Shown here in pieces: positions 1-7,890 of a DNA stretch of 46,195 bases. Under the pieces are notes generated by a model, which saw nothing but the letters and a program-made list of their open reading frames with translations, was not told where the DNA came from and did not search any database. Source of the DNA: Bdellovibrio sp. (lineage in GTDB: Bacteria > Bdellovibrionota > Bacteriovoracia > Bacteriovoracales > Bacteriovoracaceae). A program made the translations under genes and the position numbers. Numbering within the stretch: the first letter of the stretch is position 1; the number at the start of each line of letters is the position of its first letter. Where the stretch lies: the NCBI GenBank assembly GCA_022729855.1, contig DZBG01000009.1, positions 1 through 46,195 of the forward strand. Reading direction: 5' to 3'.

Positions 1-53
1 ACCTTATGAAGTTATGATGAAGAAAAGTTGCACTAGGAAATGGTAGTTGGGAT
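1..53. repeat. Left arm of 53-bp terminal inverted repeat
   Basis: Bases 1-53 are the exact reverse complement of 46143-46195. Similarity continues imperfectly to about base 68 (one mismatch at 54, another at 61, then divergence). Read on the plus strand, this arm contains an ATG at 40 opening a 30-residue frame (40-132) that begins MVVGISF, as the partial HExxH gene in the right arm does, and then departs from it. I read the left arm as a degenerate or truncated relative of that gene, or as an assembly boundary at a multicopy sequence. Confidence 0.85.
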
Positions 54-142
54 CTCATTTTACTCTAAATTACGCAATGTGTTCCTTGCCGATGTCCTAT
101 GTTTGGGTGTAGATAAGCCTATTAGTTTATAAGGAGTTACCC

Positions 143-1855
143 ATGGATCTGTTAAGCCAAATGCTTCACGAAGCGCAAGCTTATAGAAAGTTTGATGATA
201 TCGAAAGACTTGTAGAGAGCGGAGTGGATCTTTCAGTGATTCCAGTTCAGCCTTTATATCTTTCACTTCAGACTTCTTCTAAAGATCAAGTGGCAATGAT
301 CCTTCCTAAATTATCTGTAGAGCAGAGACAAGCTTTGCGTGATATTGATCTTTGGAAAAAAGATCAATTTGATTCAGAAGCAGGACTTTATTGGATCGAA
401 GTTTTTTCAAAGGTCCAACATGAAGGTGTTCTTTTAGAATTTTTAAAATCAGAAGACTTTCTTCTCGCAGTAAAATCACAATTTAGTGTAAGCACTCATG
501 ATCAAGAAGAGCCTGATTATCCTGAGAATGATAATTTCTTTATCACCGATGATGATCTTCTCATGATTGAGTACAACGATGATTTCGCTCTCGCCAATGA
601 ACTTAAAGCGATGATCAAGAAGCTCTATGAAGATATGGGTGTCGAGAACGCTTATACTTTCCTCTTTAAAATGGTCGCTGATTCATTTCTAGTAATGGAA
701 GAAGATACTTATAATGAAAAGAAAGAACGTCTTCGTGACTATGGATTCGTGGATTATTTTGAGGCCTTAAATTTTGAATCAATTTTTCCCAATAGAGATC
801 AATTAGATACTTTTGTTTCTAAAAAGAAAGGCTCTACTGGTAAGATCGATGCTCTTTCTCAGAATCAATCACTTCATGCATCGGCTTTGGTTTCTTATCA
901 GCATGGACTTGATAGTTTAAAACAAGAATTAGAAAAAATCGCAAGTGTTGAAAGACAGCAGTACTTGCACTTTAATTTTATTCGTCTTGTGAATGCTCGT
1001 ATAACAATTGAAGAAGCTCTGAAAGAGGGAAGTCTTGCTCTTGCTCAGGCGGGACAGAGAACAAAACAAGCTCTTGAGCTTGGTTTTGATTATATTCAGC
1101 AGACACGTTTGTTTTTAAATCTTGAAGGTCTTGTTTTTGATAATTATGATTTTACAGATCTTTACCGTGTTGGGCATTCACTTCTTGAGATGACAAAAAA
1201 GAAACTTAAAAAAGATATTCAAGGAACTCCTTTTGAAAAAGATGATATTGAGTTCTTCCTTGGGATGTACTGGAATTCATTCTTAGAAAATTCTTTTGAA
1301 GAAGTGACAAAGTATAAATTTGACGGAAGTTCAAAGGCCCATGAAGTTTCAAACTATCAGCATTATCTGGTTTGGGACAAGGCTGCAGACTCTCTGGTGG
1401 AATCACTTCCGTTTATTGAAAAGTTCTTTGAAACAATTCAGCATTTAAAAAATGAGAATCTTCTTAATGATGATTATTATTTAAATTACGATACCGAAAA
1501 TATTGATTTTGAAGCCATCTTGATTTCTAGCTTTATTAATTTCTCACAGGGAACTTATGAGAAAGAGCAAGCGAGTAAGATGGGGATTTCAATTAAAGAG
1601 CTTAAATCTTTCTACCATGCTTTCTTCACTAAAAATGGAGAAGAGTATTTAATCAAAGGCGAGGAAGATAAAGTATTGCGTGAGAAAATTCACAGCTTTG
1701 TTGAAAAATTTGGTCTTTCAAAAATTCCAGACTTTGATCGCTACCTCTACCAAATTTTATTAGAGCAAATGAACGGGTACGAAGTCGATGTCTTGTCTGA
1801 AGAAGACTTCAAGCATATCGGTGGGCCAATTCTCTTAGTTAGTAAGAGCAATTAG
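143..1855 (+). CDS. DUF6178-like conserved protein
   Basis: Soluble 570-residue protein without signal peptide or membrane segment. An early segment around residues 70-90 has the pattern 'dLWKKDQFDSEAGLYWIEVF', followed by a block rich in acidic residues (130-165) and an 'LRDYGFVDYFEAL' block near 225. These resemble from memory the DUF6178 family of deltaproteobacterial/Bdellovibrionota proteins, whose function is unknown. The ATG at 143 is supported by a TAAGGAG ribosome binding site at 130-136. The 3' end overlaps the convergent unknown gene by 4 bp. No catalytic motif is visible. Family assignment is by pattern memory only. Confidence 0.7.
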   Translation: MDLLSQMLHEAQAYRKFDDIERLVESGVDLSVIPVQPLYLSLQTSSKDQVAMILPKLSVEQRQALRDIDLWKKDQFDSEAGLYWIEVFSKVQHEGVLLEFLKSEDFLLAVKSQFSVSTHDQEEPDYPENDNFFITDDDLLMIEYNDDFALANELKAMIKKLYEDMGVENAYTFLFKMVADSFLVMEEDTYNEKKERLRDYGFVDYFEALNFESIFPNRDQLDTFVSKKKGSTGKIDALSQNQSLHASALVSYQHGLDSLKQELEKIASVERQQYLHFNFIRLVNARITIEEALKEGSLALAQAGQRTKQALELGFDYIQQTRLFLNLEGLVFDNYDFTDLYRVGHSLLEMTKKKLKKDIQGTPFEKDDIEFFLGMYWNSFLENSFEEVTKYKFDGSSKAHEVSNYQHYLVWDKAADSLVESLPFIEKFFETIQHLKNENLLNDDYYLNYDTENIDFEAILISSFINFSQGTYEKEQASKMGISIKELKSFYHAFFTKNGEEYLIKGEEDKVLREKIHSFVEKFGLSKIPDFDRYLYQILLEQMNGYEVDVLSEEDFKHIGGPILLVSKSN

Positions 1856-2217
1856 TTTTTCGAAAAAAAAGAATCAAAAATATATTTTAGCGACTGATGA
1901 AAATTCGATTGTGGTGACTTAAGTAAGGTCACCACATTCTTTCTCACTTTCTCCACTTCTTCTTGCTGACGTGAAAGAAGTGTGAGGCCCTGTTCGTGGT
2001 GTCTCATAAACGGAAGCTTCTCAGAAACCAATCTGTTTACTTTTTTAAGCCTATAAGTGTCGTTGGTTAAAAATGTGAAATATTCAAATGAAACTTCTTT
2101 TTTTATCTGCGGAGATTTGAGGAGAAAGCTAGTGTCACTAGACTGAGATTCAATGAATTCTTCGAATCCTTTAATATCATCAGGGTCTGCGGTCTTAACT
2201 AATTTTTTCTTATCCAT
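1852..2217 (-). CDS. Small hypothetical protein
   Basis: Charged 121-residue protein, not recognised. It has no signal peptide or membrane helix; the middle (about residues 40-95) is predicted helical and rich in Lys/Glu/Arg. It starts 1 bp after the end of the upstream 163-residue gene on the same strand, so the two are probably translated from one message. Its 3' end overlaps the convergent DUF6178-like gene by 4 bp. The tight spacing supports a real gene; no function is proposed. Confidence 0.65.
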   Translation of the reverse strand: MDKKKLVKTADPDDIKGFEEFIESQSSDTSFLLKSPQIKKEVSFEYFTFLTNDTYRLKKVNRLVSEKLPFMRHHEQGLTLLSRQQEEVEKVRKNVVTLLKSPQSNFHQSLKYIFDSFFSKN

Positions 2218-2218
2218 A

Positions 2219-2710
2219 TTATTTCTTCTTTGTCAGATGATCGAGCAAGTGGCGATAAAAATTGCGCTCTTGATCTAATTTAAAAATTTTACGATGAATA
2301 TGCCCGTAATGCTCCAAAGATTCATCCGTTGTTCTGGGGTCCGAGTTTCTGATCTCTTGTTGTTGAAGCTTATTTTTTGCGATGAGGTGAGTTTCTTTCA
2401 CATTCATCTTCCCTTCTTTTTGATTATAAAACTGGGGAAGCTCTTCCACCGTATTTATCACAGGCATCTCAGAGATAGAAGGGTCGTGGTCGGTTACCAG
2501 ATACATGGGGTAGGGAAAAGTGAATGAAACATTTTGAGTTGTGAAATAATTTTCAATCAGTCCAATGAACTCTCGTTGCAGATCAATATCAAGACTTCTG
2601 AGATTAAAGACCACAGGGTGGCGAATATTCATTTCGGCAGTTAAAATGCTATTTAAATCCTCAAAAACTTGAGATCGGATATTAATGTGCTGGTAGATTG
2701 GAAGGTTCAT
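2219..2710 (-). CDS. Hypothetical protein, 163 aa
   Basis: Not recognised. Residues 1-85 alternate hydrophobic strands and helices like a small alpha/beta domain; residues 95-163 are strongly charged and likely helical, ending in KKK. No secretion signal. The ATG at 2710 has only a poor ribosome binding site. It is the first gene of a two-gene minus-strand unit with the 121-residue gene, and is divergent from the gene beginning at 2754 with only 43 bp between them, so promoters for both directions must be packed there or overlap coding DNA. Confidence 0.65.
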   Translation of the reverse strand: MNLPIYQHINIRSQVFEDLNSILTAEMNIRHPVVFNLRSLDIDLQREFIGLIENYFTTQNVSFTFPYPMYLVTDHDPSISEMPVINTVEELPQFYNQKEGKMNVKETHLIAKNKLQQQEIRNSDPRTTDESLEHYGHIHRKIFKLDQERNFYRHLLDHLTKKK

Positions 2711-2753
2711 GTCTAAAATTAAAACTGAAACTTTGCTTTAGTACAAGTTTAGA

Positions 2754-3461
2754 GTGAAACACTCGGGTTATTCTATGTTATTTTCGCTTCCTTATGTCCT
2801 CATGCCTAAAGAATTTGTCTCGCTCTTGCGTACAAGTATTGCTGTCACCAATTCTCCAGGTCCTGTCTTTGATTCCATTCGTTCTAATCGCGGTCTGATG
2901 ATGCTTCTAGAAAAATCTTTCAAAGAGTTTGATGATGGCCGTGGTGTAGAGAAAGTGATGGTGGCCCTTGGGTGGTCACATTTTAGAGATCGTTTTGCTT
3001 CTCTTTATATTTTTAAATCTATCTATGGTCACTTTCCTCAGAAGACAGATATGTCTCTGGTTGAGGATATTAAGAATATTGAAACACTTTATAGTGATTT
3101 CTCCATTCAAAGTTATTCACGTATCTTCCTTTTAGGATTTTATTTGAGTCTCTCAAATATTGAAGTCAGGCACAAAGAAGGGCAGTTAAATGTACCTCTT
3201 CAGCTTCCACCAGAGGTTCTAGATGTGATGAGTATTTGCCAGGGAAGAAGTGAGCGCATTGACTGGCTTATGCTGATGGTTTGGCATTTTATTACTTATC
3301 TTGGAAAGAATGAGCTGATCAATAAACTAACAGCTGGTGTAAGCTTCTCAGATTTATATCAAAGCATAACAGCAGATCAACAATTACATTTTACTCAAAA
3401 CCTACTTACTTATGGGGCCTCAGTGCAAGAAGATGAAGTCTTCTTCTATGAGCGTGTTTAG
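2754..3461 (+). CDS. Hypothetical protein upstream of CpaF-like ATPase
   Basis: Not recognised; 235 residues, mostly helical by composition, with hydrophobic stretches (about 125-140 and 175-190) too short or charged to be confident membrane spans. The frame opens with GTG at 2754; an ATG at 2775 is an alternative start and neither has a strong ribosome binding site. The stop codon TAG at 3459-3461 directly abuts the ATG of the secretion-type ATPase, so the two are almost certainly co-translated and may act together. This could be a dedicated partner of the ATPase, but nothing in the sequence shows how. Confidence 0.65.
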   Translation: MKHSGYSMLFSLPYVLMPKEFVSLLRTSIAVTNSPGPVFDSIRSNRGLMMLLEKSFKEFDDGRGVEKVMVALGWSHFRDRFASLYIFKSIYGHFPQKTDMSLVEDIKNIETLYSDFSIQSYSRIFLLGFYLSLSNIEVRHKEGQLNVPLQLPPEVLDVMSICQGRSERIDWLMLMVWHFITYLGKNELINKLTAGVSFSDLYQSITADQQLHFTQNLLTYGASVQEDEVFFYERV

Positions 3462-4496
3462 ATGCAGAAATCAAATAAAGTTTGGCAACTCTTAGCAGAT
3501 CTCAATAAAAAAGCCGCTATCAGTGAGATTATTATTAATCGAACGGATGCTATCTTTGTCGAGGTTCAAGGGGAGCTCATTCGTCTTGATTTTACTTTAA
3601 ATGATTCTGATATTGATGATTTTGTGAATGATGTGGCGGTCAATAATAATAGAAACTTTGGCCCAGGCGCTCCGATTCTAGATGGGAATCTTCCTGATGG
3701 AAGTCGTATTAATATTATTTCAAAAGATTATACAAAAACATGTCATTCAATTACGATTCGCCGCTACTCTAAGGCGATTAAAACTTTTGAAGGTAGTCCT
3801 GGGATCTTTGGATTAAATCCACAGATGGTTCATCTTTTGCGCTCAATGATCCGGGCCCGTTTTAATGTACTTGTGGCCGGTGGAACAGGAGTTGGGAAAA
3901 CAACTTTTATGAATCTCATGCTTCAAGAAATTTCGGCCAAAGATAGAATCATAACGATTGAGGACACCAGAGAGCTTCAGCTCTCTCAGCCCAATGTTGT
4001 ACGTCTTGAGGCCAAGCCTGGCTTCGGTGATATGGTTGGTCTGACTCAACGTGATTTAGTGAAGAACACTCTTCGTATGAGACCGGACCGTATTATTGTG
4101 GGAGAGGTAAGAGGACCTGAGGCCTTTGATTTACTTCAAGCGATGAATACGGGACACGAGGGAACCATGGCCTCGCTTCACGCCAATTCGCCAGGGGAGT
4201 GTATGATTCGTTTAGAGAATCTTTTTATGCTCGCGGGATATGATTTACCGATGAAGGCCCTCCGTTATCAAATCTCTGAGGCCATTGATTATATCGTTCA
4301 AATTAAACGTGATAAAAATGGAAAACGCCTCGTTTCTCAGATCACTGAAGTTACTGGAATGGAAGGTGAGAGAATCACCATGCAAGATCTTGCCACTACA
4401 AAAAGTGGAGAATTAAAGCTGACTGGACTTGTTCCTGCAAGTTTTGAGCGAATGATTGAGAGTGGTGTGAGTAGAGATTTTTTTCTTAATACCTAA
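3462..4496 (+). CDS. cpaF: CpaF/TadA (VirB11-type) secretion ATPase
   Basis: Hexameric AAA-like ATPase of the type II/IV secretion superfamily, the kind that powers Tad pili or type IV secretion. Visible motifs: Walker A GGTGVGKTT at residues 140-148, Asp box ITIEDTRELQL near 165, Walker B RPDRIIVGEVRGPE at 208-220, and His box HEGTMASLHANS at 232-243. An N-terminal domain of about 110 residues precedes the motor. At 344 residues it lacks the long N-terminal extension of many CpaF proteins. No TadB, TadC, CpaE, pilin or secretin gene lies next to it; its only close partner is the abutting unknown gene upstream. Family is certain; role in a Tad system is not. Confidence 0.9.
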   Translation: MQKSNKVWQLLADLNKKAAISEIIINRTDAIFVEVQGELIRLDFTLNDSDIDDFVNDVAVNNNRNFGPGAPILDGNLPDGSRINIISKDYTKTCHSITIRRYSKAIKTFEGSPGIFGLNPQMVHLLRSMIRARFNVLVAGGTGVGKTTFMNLMLQEISAKDRIITIEDTRELQLSQPNVVRLEAKPGFGDMVGLTQRDLVKNTLRMRPDRIIVGEVRGPEAFDLLQAMNTGHEGTMASLHANSPGECMIRLENLFMLAGYDLPMKALRYQISEAIDYIVQIKRDKNGKRLVSQITEVTGMEGERITMQDLATTKSGELKLTGLVPASFERMIESGVSRDFFLNT

Positions 4497-4571
4497 ATTC
4501 ATTCCTCCCTTTTTGCCCCACTAAAAAAAATCTTTAAGACAAATAGTCTCGCTTTGGTTGTGACCCCTAGC

Positions 4572-4587
4572 ATGATGCGCGCATCAT
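4572..4587. promoter_or_regulatory. 16-bp perfect palindrome upstream of OMP gene
   Basis: ATGATGCGCGCATCAT is a perfect 16-bp inverted repeat with no spacer, 70 bp before the start of the beta-barrel gene and 75 bp after the cpaF stop. A spacerless palindrome is a better candidate for a dimeric-regulator operator than for an RNA hairpin. No convincing -35/-10 pair was found beside it. Confidence 0.45.
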
Positions 4588-4624
4588 CTTTTGGTATAGG
4601 CCTTGCAATACCTCTTAGTATTAG

Positions 4625-4639
4625 GGCCCATTATGGGCC
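4625..4639 (+). promoter_or_regulatory. Leader hairpin before OMP ribosome binding site
   Basis: GGCCCA-TTA-TGGGCC forms a perfect 6-bp stem with a 3-base loop ending 8 bases before the GGAGGA ribosome binding site (4648-4653). It is not followed by a T run, so it is not a terminator. It could stabilise the outer-membrane-protein mRNA or influence ribosome access. Confidence 0.4.
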
Positions 4640-4657
4640 AGAACTATGGAGGATTTT

Positions 4658-5206
4658 ATGTTGAAAGTATTATTAGCTGGAGTTGTTGCTTGTGGGTCTT
4701 TATCAGTATTTGCCAATGAACTCAGCGAAGCTGGTACATTTGTTGAACCGAAAGCTGTTGAATCGAAATCTGATATGCGACGCCATTTCGGGTTGAGTTC
4801 AGGTTATAATATTCCTGAAGGTGATGCCCAAACTACACCAGAAATTGGTGTGAGTCTGGGATTCCAACCTTATATTCCTTTTGGAGTTGGTGTTGAGCTT
4901 TCAACTTCAAAATTCAAAGACAGTCATGTGGAAGATTACCGAAGAACAACTGCTCTTGGGTATGTTACTTATAATTTCGGAGGAACACTTCCGATTATTC
5001 GTGGATCATACGTAGGGATGGCGGCCGGTGCTGCTTTCTTAAATCATGGGACAGAGATTGCGGCTGCACCTCTGGCGGGATTTGATGTTCCACTTTCGAG
5101 CATTAATGGAAAACAAATCACTGTAGGAGTGAATGCAAAGTATCTTCTTGTTGATAGTGCAAGAGACTCGCTCATCACAAATGCAGCTCTTAAATTCTGG
5201 TATTAA
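4658..5206 (+). CDS. Outer-membrane beta-barrel protein
   Basis: Secreted 182-residue protein. I place the start at the ATG at 4658 because GGAGGA lies at 4648-4653; the in-frame ATG at 4646 would sit on that site. The first 20 residues (MLKVLLAGVVACGSLSVFA, cut before NE) form a classic Sec signal peptide. The mature part alternates polar and hydrophobic residues in short strands (GLSSGYNI, IGVSLGFQPYI, TALGYVTYNFGG, GMAAGAAFL, ITVGVNAKYLL) and ends in Phe-Trp-Tyr, the aromatic C-terminus expected for Bam-dependent barrels. The size fits an eight-stranded barrel. Specific subfamily and ligand are unknown. Confidence 0.75.
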   Translation: MLKVLLAGVVACGSLSVFANELSEAGTFVEPKAVESKSDMRRHFGLSSGYNIPEGDAQTTPEIGVSLGFQPYIPFGVGVELSTSKFKDSHVEDYRRTTALGYVTYNFGGTLPIIRGSYVGMAAGAAFLNHGTEIAAAPLAGFDVPLSSINGKQITVGVNAKYLLVDSARDSLITNAALKFWY

Positions 5207-5250
5207 AAAAAGATAAAAAAAAGGCAGGATTTAATCCTGCCTTTTTTTTT
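5206..5250. terminator. Bidirectional terminator between OMP gene and hemE
   Basis: Stem GGCAGGAT (5223-5230), loop TTA, ATCCTGCC (5234-5241), followed by nine T (5242-5250) and preceded by an A-rich run (5206-5222). The two flanking runs make it work for both the plus-strand OMP gene and the minus-strand heme operon, which converge here. Confidence 0.9.
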
Positions 5251-5251
5251 A

Positions 5252-6277
5252 TTAAATTTTAAATTCTGTTTGAATAATTTTGACAGCGTTTCGCACATTC
5301 TCTTCCGGTGTCTCAATTAAAACGCCATGTCCGAGTCCACAGATCCAGCGTGACATATCAAGACCACGAGTTTTTAAGTCTTGATAGAAAGCACGGATTT
5401 TTTTACTCATGATCTCACCATCAAGATGAAGCCAAGTAGGATCAATATTTCCTTGGATATAAACATGTTTTGGAAGTTTTGATTGAATTTCCACAAGATC
5501 ACATCGCCAGTCCACCCCAAGAACATCAATCACTGAGAAGTCTAAATGCTGAAGGTGATTCCACTGAGTATGTTTTGAGTAATAGATGAGTTTTGTATTT
5601 GGTGCGTGAATCTTAAATTCTTTCATCACATTCGATAAATGAGGAACAATAAACTCTTTAAAGTCGGCAGCACAAAGCTCACCAGCTGCTGTATCAAAAA
5701 GAGCAATGGCATCAGCACCGTTTCTTGCCTGAGTAAGCATTTCCTCAAGTAGTTCAGGGAAGAGAAGTTTAACAAACCCTTCATAACGTCCATCATAGAA
5801 ACCATTCTTAGTCGAAACAAGATTTCCTGCATGTGATCCCTCTACGGCATAAGCATAAAGAGTAAAGGGAGCGCCAACAAATCCAAGAAGAGTTACATCT
5901 TCAGGAAGATTTTTTCTCAGAAGTTTAGTGGCGGCACCTTGAAAAGCAAAAAAGTCTTTCGCCGGAGTTTTAATTTTAAATGAATTGAGATCTGATGGTT
6001 TCTCAAGTCTCCATCCAAGTTGAGGGCCTGGATTATAAACAAGATCCATTCCTAAATGCTCAAGGGGGAAGAGAAGATCAGAAAATAAAATGGCTGCATT
6101 GAATTTAAAATCTTCGATGGGGCCAAGAGTCACTTCCAATGCTTTTTCAGGATTTTTACACATAGTCATAAAATCAGAAGTCTTTTTAATATTCTGATAA
6201 TGCGAATGGTATCTTCCTGCCTGACGCATAAACCAAACGGGTACTGTACTAGATCTTTTTTCAAAAATATTTTTCAT
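5252..6277 (-). CDS. hemE: Uroporphyrinogen III decarboxylase
   Basis: Decarboxylates the four acetate side chains of uroporphyrinogen III to give coproporphyrinogen III. The 341 residues match the family's usual length. The N-terminal signature PVWFMRQAGRYHSHY (13-27) holds the substrate-binding Arg pair, and the C-terminal CGLGHGVLIETPEENV block is typical. It is last in the heme operon: its ATG follows the response-regulator stop by one base, with AAAGGA inside the preceding codons as ribosome binding site. The shared terminator at 5206-5250 ends the operon. Confidence 0.95.
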   Translation of the reverse strand: MKNIFEKRSSTVPVWFMRQAGRYHSHYQNIKKTSDFMTMCKNPEKALEVTLGPIEDFKFNAAILFSDLLFPLEHLGMDLVYNPGPQLGWRLEKPSDLNSFKIKTPAKDFFAFQGAATKLLRKNLPEDVTLLGFVGAPFTLYAYAVEGSHAGNLVSTKNGFYDGRYEGFVKLLFPELLEEMLTQARNGADAIALFDTAAGELCAADFKEFIVPHLSNVMKEFKIHAPNTKLIYYSKHTQWNHLQHLDFSVIDVLGVDWRCDLVEIQSKLPKHVYIQGNIDPTWLHLDGEIMSKKIRAFYQDLKTRGLDMSRWICGLGHGVLIETPEENVRNAVKIIQTEFKI

Positions 6278-6278
6278 T

Positions 6279-6980
6279 CTACTGTCCTTTGAGTTCTAAT
6301 TTATAACCAATACTTCTGATTGATTGAATCTTGATTGATTCAGAATCATCGGAGTCAGTCCATTTTCTTAATTTAACAATATAATTATCAACAGTTCTAT
6401 TTGTGGGAAAACTATCCTCTCCCCAAATAAGTTCAATCATCTCATCACGAGAGACCACTTCATTTTTTCTCTCGAGTAGTAATTCGAGAATGGCACATTC
6501 TTTTTGACCTAAAGAGATGGTCTTATTATCACCATCAGCTAATTCAAAACGTTTAGGCCAAAATTTCAATTTACCAAAACTATGCTCATCCGGGTTTTGA
6601 AAAGTAAGCTGTCTGTTTTTGAGAATCCTCTCAAGACGAAGAGTAAGCTCACGCAGATCAAAAGGCTTTGTAATATAATCTTCGGCCCCAAGTTCCAAGG
6701 CCTCAACTTTAAGAAGTGGATCATTCATGGCCGAACAAAAAAGAATGGCACACTCTTTAAATTCTTGGCGCAAATATTTCGCCAGATCAATGCCAGATCC
6801 ATCGGGAAGGCCAATATCTAAAATCGCCACTGTGGGTTTGATCTCTTGAGCAAGATTTTTGCCTTCAAGCACACTGGTTCCAAGTGAAACATTAAATTTT
6901 TTGGTTTTAAGGTAATCACGGAGAGTTTTACCTAGGTTGGGTTCATCTTCAACGAGTAGGACAGAATAGGGATTATTCAT
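6279..6980 (-). CDS. OmpR-family response regulator in heme operon
   Basis: Two-domain DNA-binding regulator, 233 residues. Receiver domain (1-122): acidic pair E11/D12, phospho-acceptor D55 in AILDIGLPDGSG, S83, and K105 in DYITKPFDLRE. The C-terminal winged helix (about 135-230) contains LGQKECAILELLLERKNEVVSRDEMIELIW (in part) and the closing IRSIGYKLE strand. I prefer the ATG at 6980, since AAGGAG lies just upstream; the in-frame ATG at 6995 would absorb it. The start overlaps the kinase stop by 8 bp, implying coupled translation. Its neighbours are heme genes, so it may control them or respond to heme or redox state; that is inference. Confidence 0.93.
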   Translation of the reverse strand: MNNPYSVLLVEDEPNLGKTLRDYLKTKKFNVSLGTSVLEGKNLAQEIKPTVAILDIGLPDGSGIDLAKYLRQEFKECAILFCSAMNDPLLKVEALELGAEDYITKPFDLRELTLRLERILKNRQLTFQNPDEHSFGKLKFWPKRFELADGDNKTISLGQKECAILELLLERKNEVVSRDEMIELIWGEDSFPTNRTVDNYIVKLRKWTDSDDSESIKIQSIRSIGYKLELKGQ

Positions 6981-7890
6981 GATTTTCTCCTTCAATGAGA
7001 GGAAGAAGAATCACAAATTTTAACCTGTCTTTATTGCTAACAGAGAATTCTCCGCGCATTTTTTTTGTCAGCTGTTTAATAAGATAAAGTCCGATACCAG
7101 AACCTTTAATTGAATTAAACTTATAAAATAAATCACCAAGCTTAGTGATGTCGCCCTTAAACTTTTTACCAAAGTCATCATAGGTGAGTTTGGCCCAATG
7201 ACCTTCTTGTCTGATAGTAATTTCTACTTTAGGTGATTCAGGATTATGTCTCAGCGTATTCTCAAAAAGATTTCTCAAAATCACACTGAGGGCCATCTCG
7301 TCGGCCATGACTTCTTTAATCTCGGCCTTGATTTCAATATTGAGGTGATTGGGAATTTTTTGTTGCTGTCTTTTAATCAAGCGCTCAAGTTGAATGGGAG
7401 ATAGATTAAGTGTGCCGTCTTGCTCGATTCGGGCCAATTGCAGACTCTTCTCAAGCTCACTTTCAAATTTATAGGTATCTTCAATTAGACGAGTGGTTAA
7501 GTTTGTGAGTTGATCGTGATCATGAGTTTCGTCACCAATTAAATCTTTAATGACTTCAGCTTGAAGGCGCATGCTTGCAAGCGGAGTTTTAAGTTCATGA
7601 GATAATGAAGCAAAAAAGGCACCAATGGCCTTAGTCTTTTTCATATCTCTAAAATAAAGAATAAAAAGAGAGAACCCAAGAAGAACTAAGAATATAAAGA
7701 AGAATGTTCCTTCCCATTTGAGCATATTTAAAAAGCGACTCTCACTGGCGAGATCTGGAAGATTAAGTTTTTTCACCACACCATGAAGTTTAAAAACAAG
7801 AAATAGCCACCAGCTTCCGAGACTCAGAAGAGACACAACCCAAAGGGCGGTTAGAATATAGAACCAGCGAAGCGTGCGGTTTAATTCCAT
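6973..7890 (-). CDS. Membrane sensor histidine kinase in heme operon
   Basis: Inner-membrane kinase of 305 residues with two membrane helices (about 10-34 and 60-80) separated by only about 25 residues, so there is almost no periplasmic sensor domain. The H-box FFASLSHELKTPLASMR carries the phosphorylated H98. The N-box ILRNLFENTLRHN and G2-box GSGIGLYLIKQL are clear. The G1 box reads DDFGKKFKGD instead of the usual DxGxG, losing the second glycine. The start overlaps the end of hemL by 10 bp and the 3' end overlaps the regulator gene by 8 bp, so it is firmly within the heme operon. The signal sensed is unknown; an intramembrane cue would suit the architecture. Confidence 0.92.
   Translation of the reverse strand: MELNRTLRWFYILTALWVVSLLSLGSWWLFLVFKLHGVVKKLNLPDLASESRFLNMLKWEGTFFFIFLVLLGFSLFILYFRDMKKTKAIGAFFASLSHELKTPLASMRLQAEVIKDLIGDETHDHDQLTNLTTRLIEDTYKFESELEKSLQLARIEQDGTLNLSPIQLERLIKRQQQKIPNHLNIEIKAEIKEVMADEMALSVILRNLFENTLRHNPESPKVEITIRQEGHWAKLTYDDFGKKFKGDITKLGDLFYKFNSIKGSGIGLYLIKQLTKKMRGEFSVSNKDRLKFVILLPLIEGENHE

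Noticed and set aside
60-266. 68-residue minus-strand open frame over the start of the DUF6178-like gene
   Set aside because: It overlaps the strong ribosome binding site and N-terminal codons of the plus-strand gene and has no binding site of its own.
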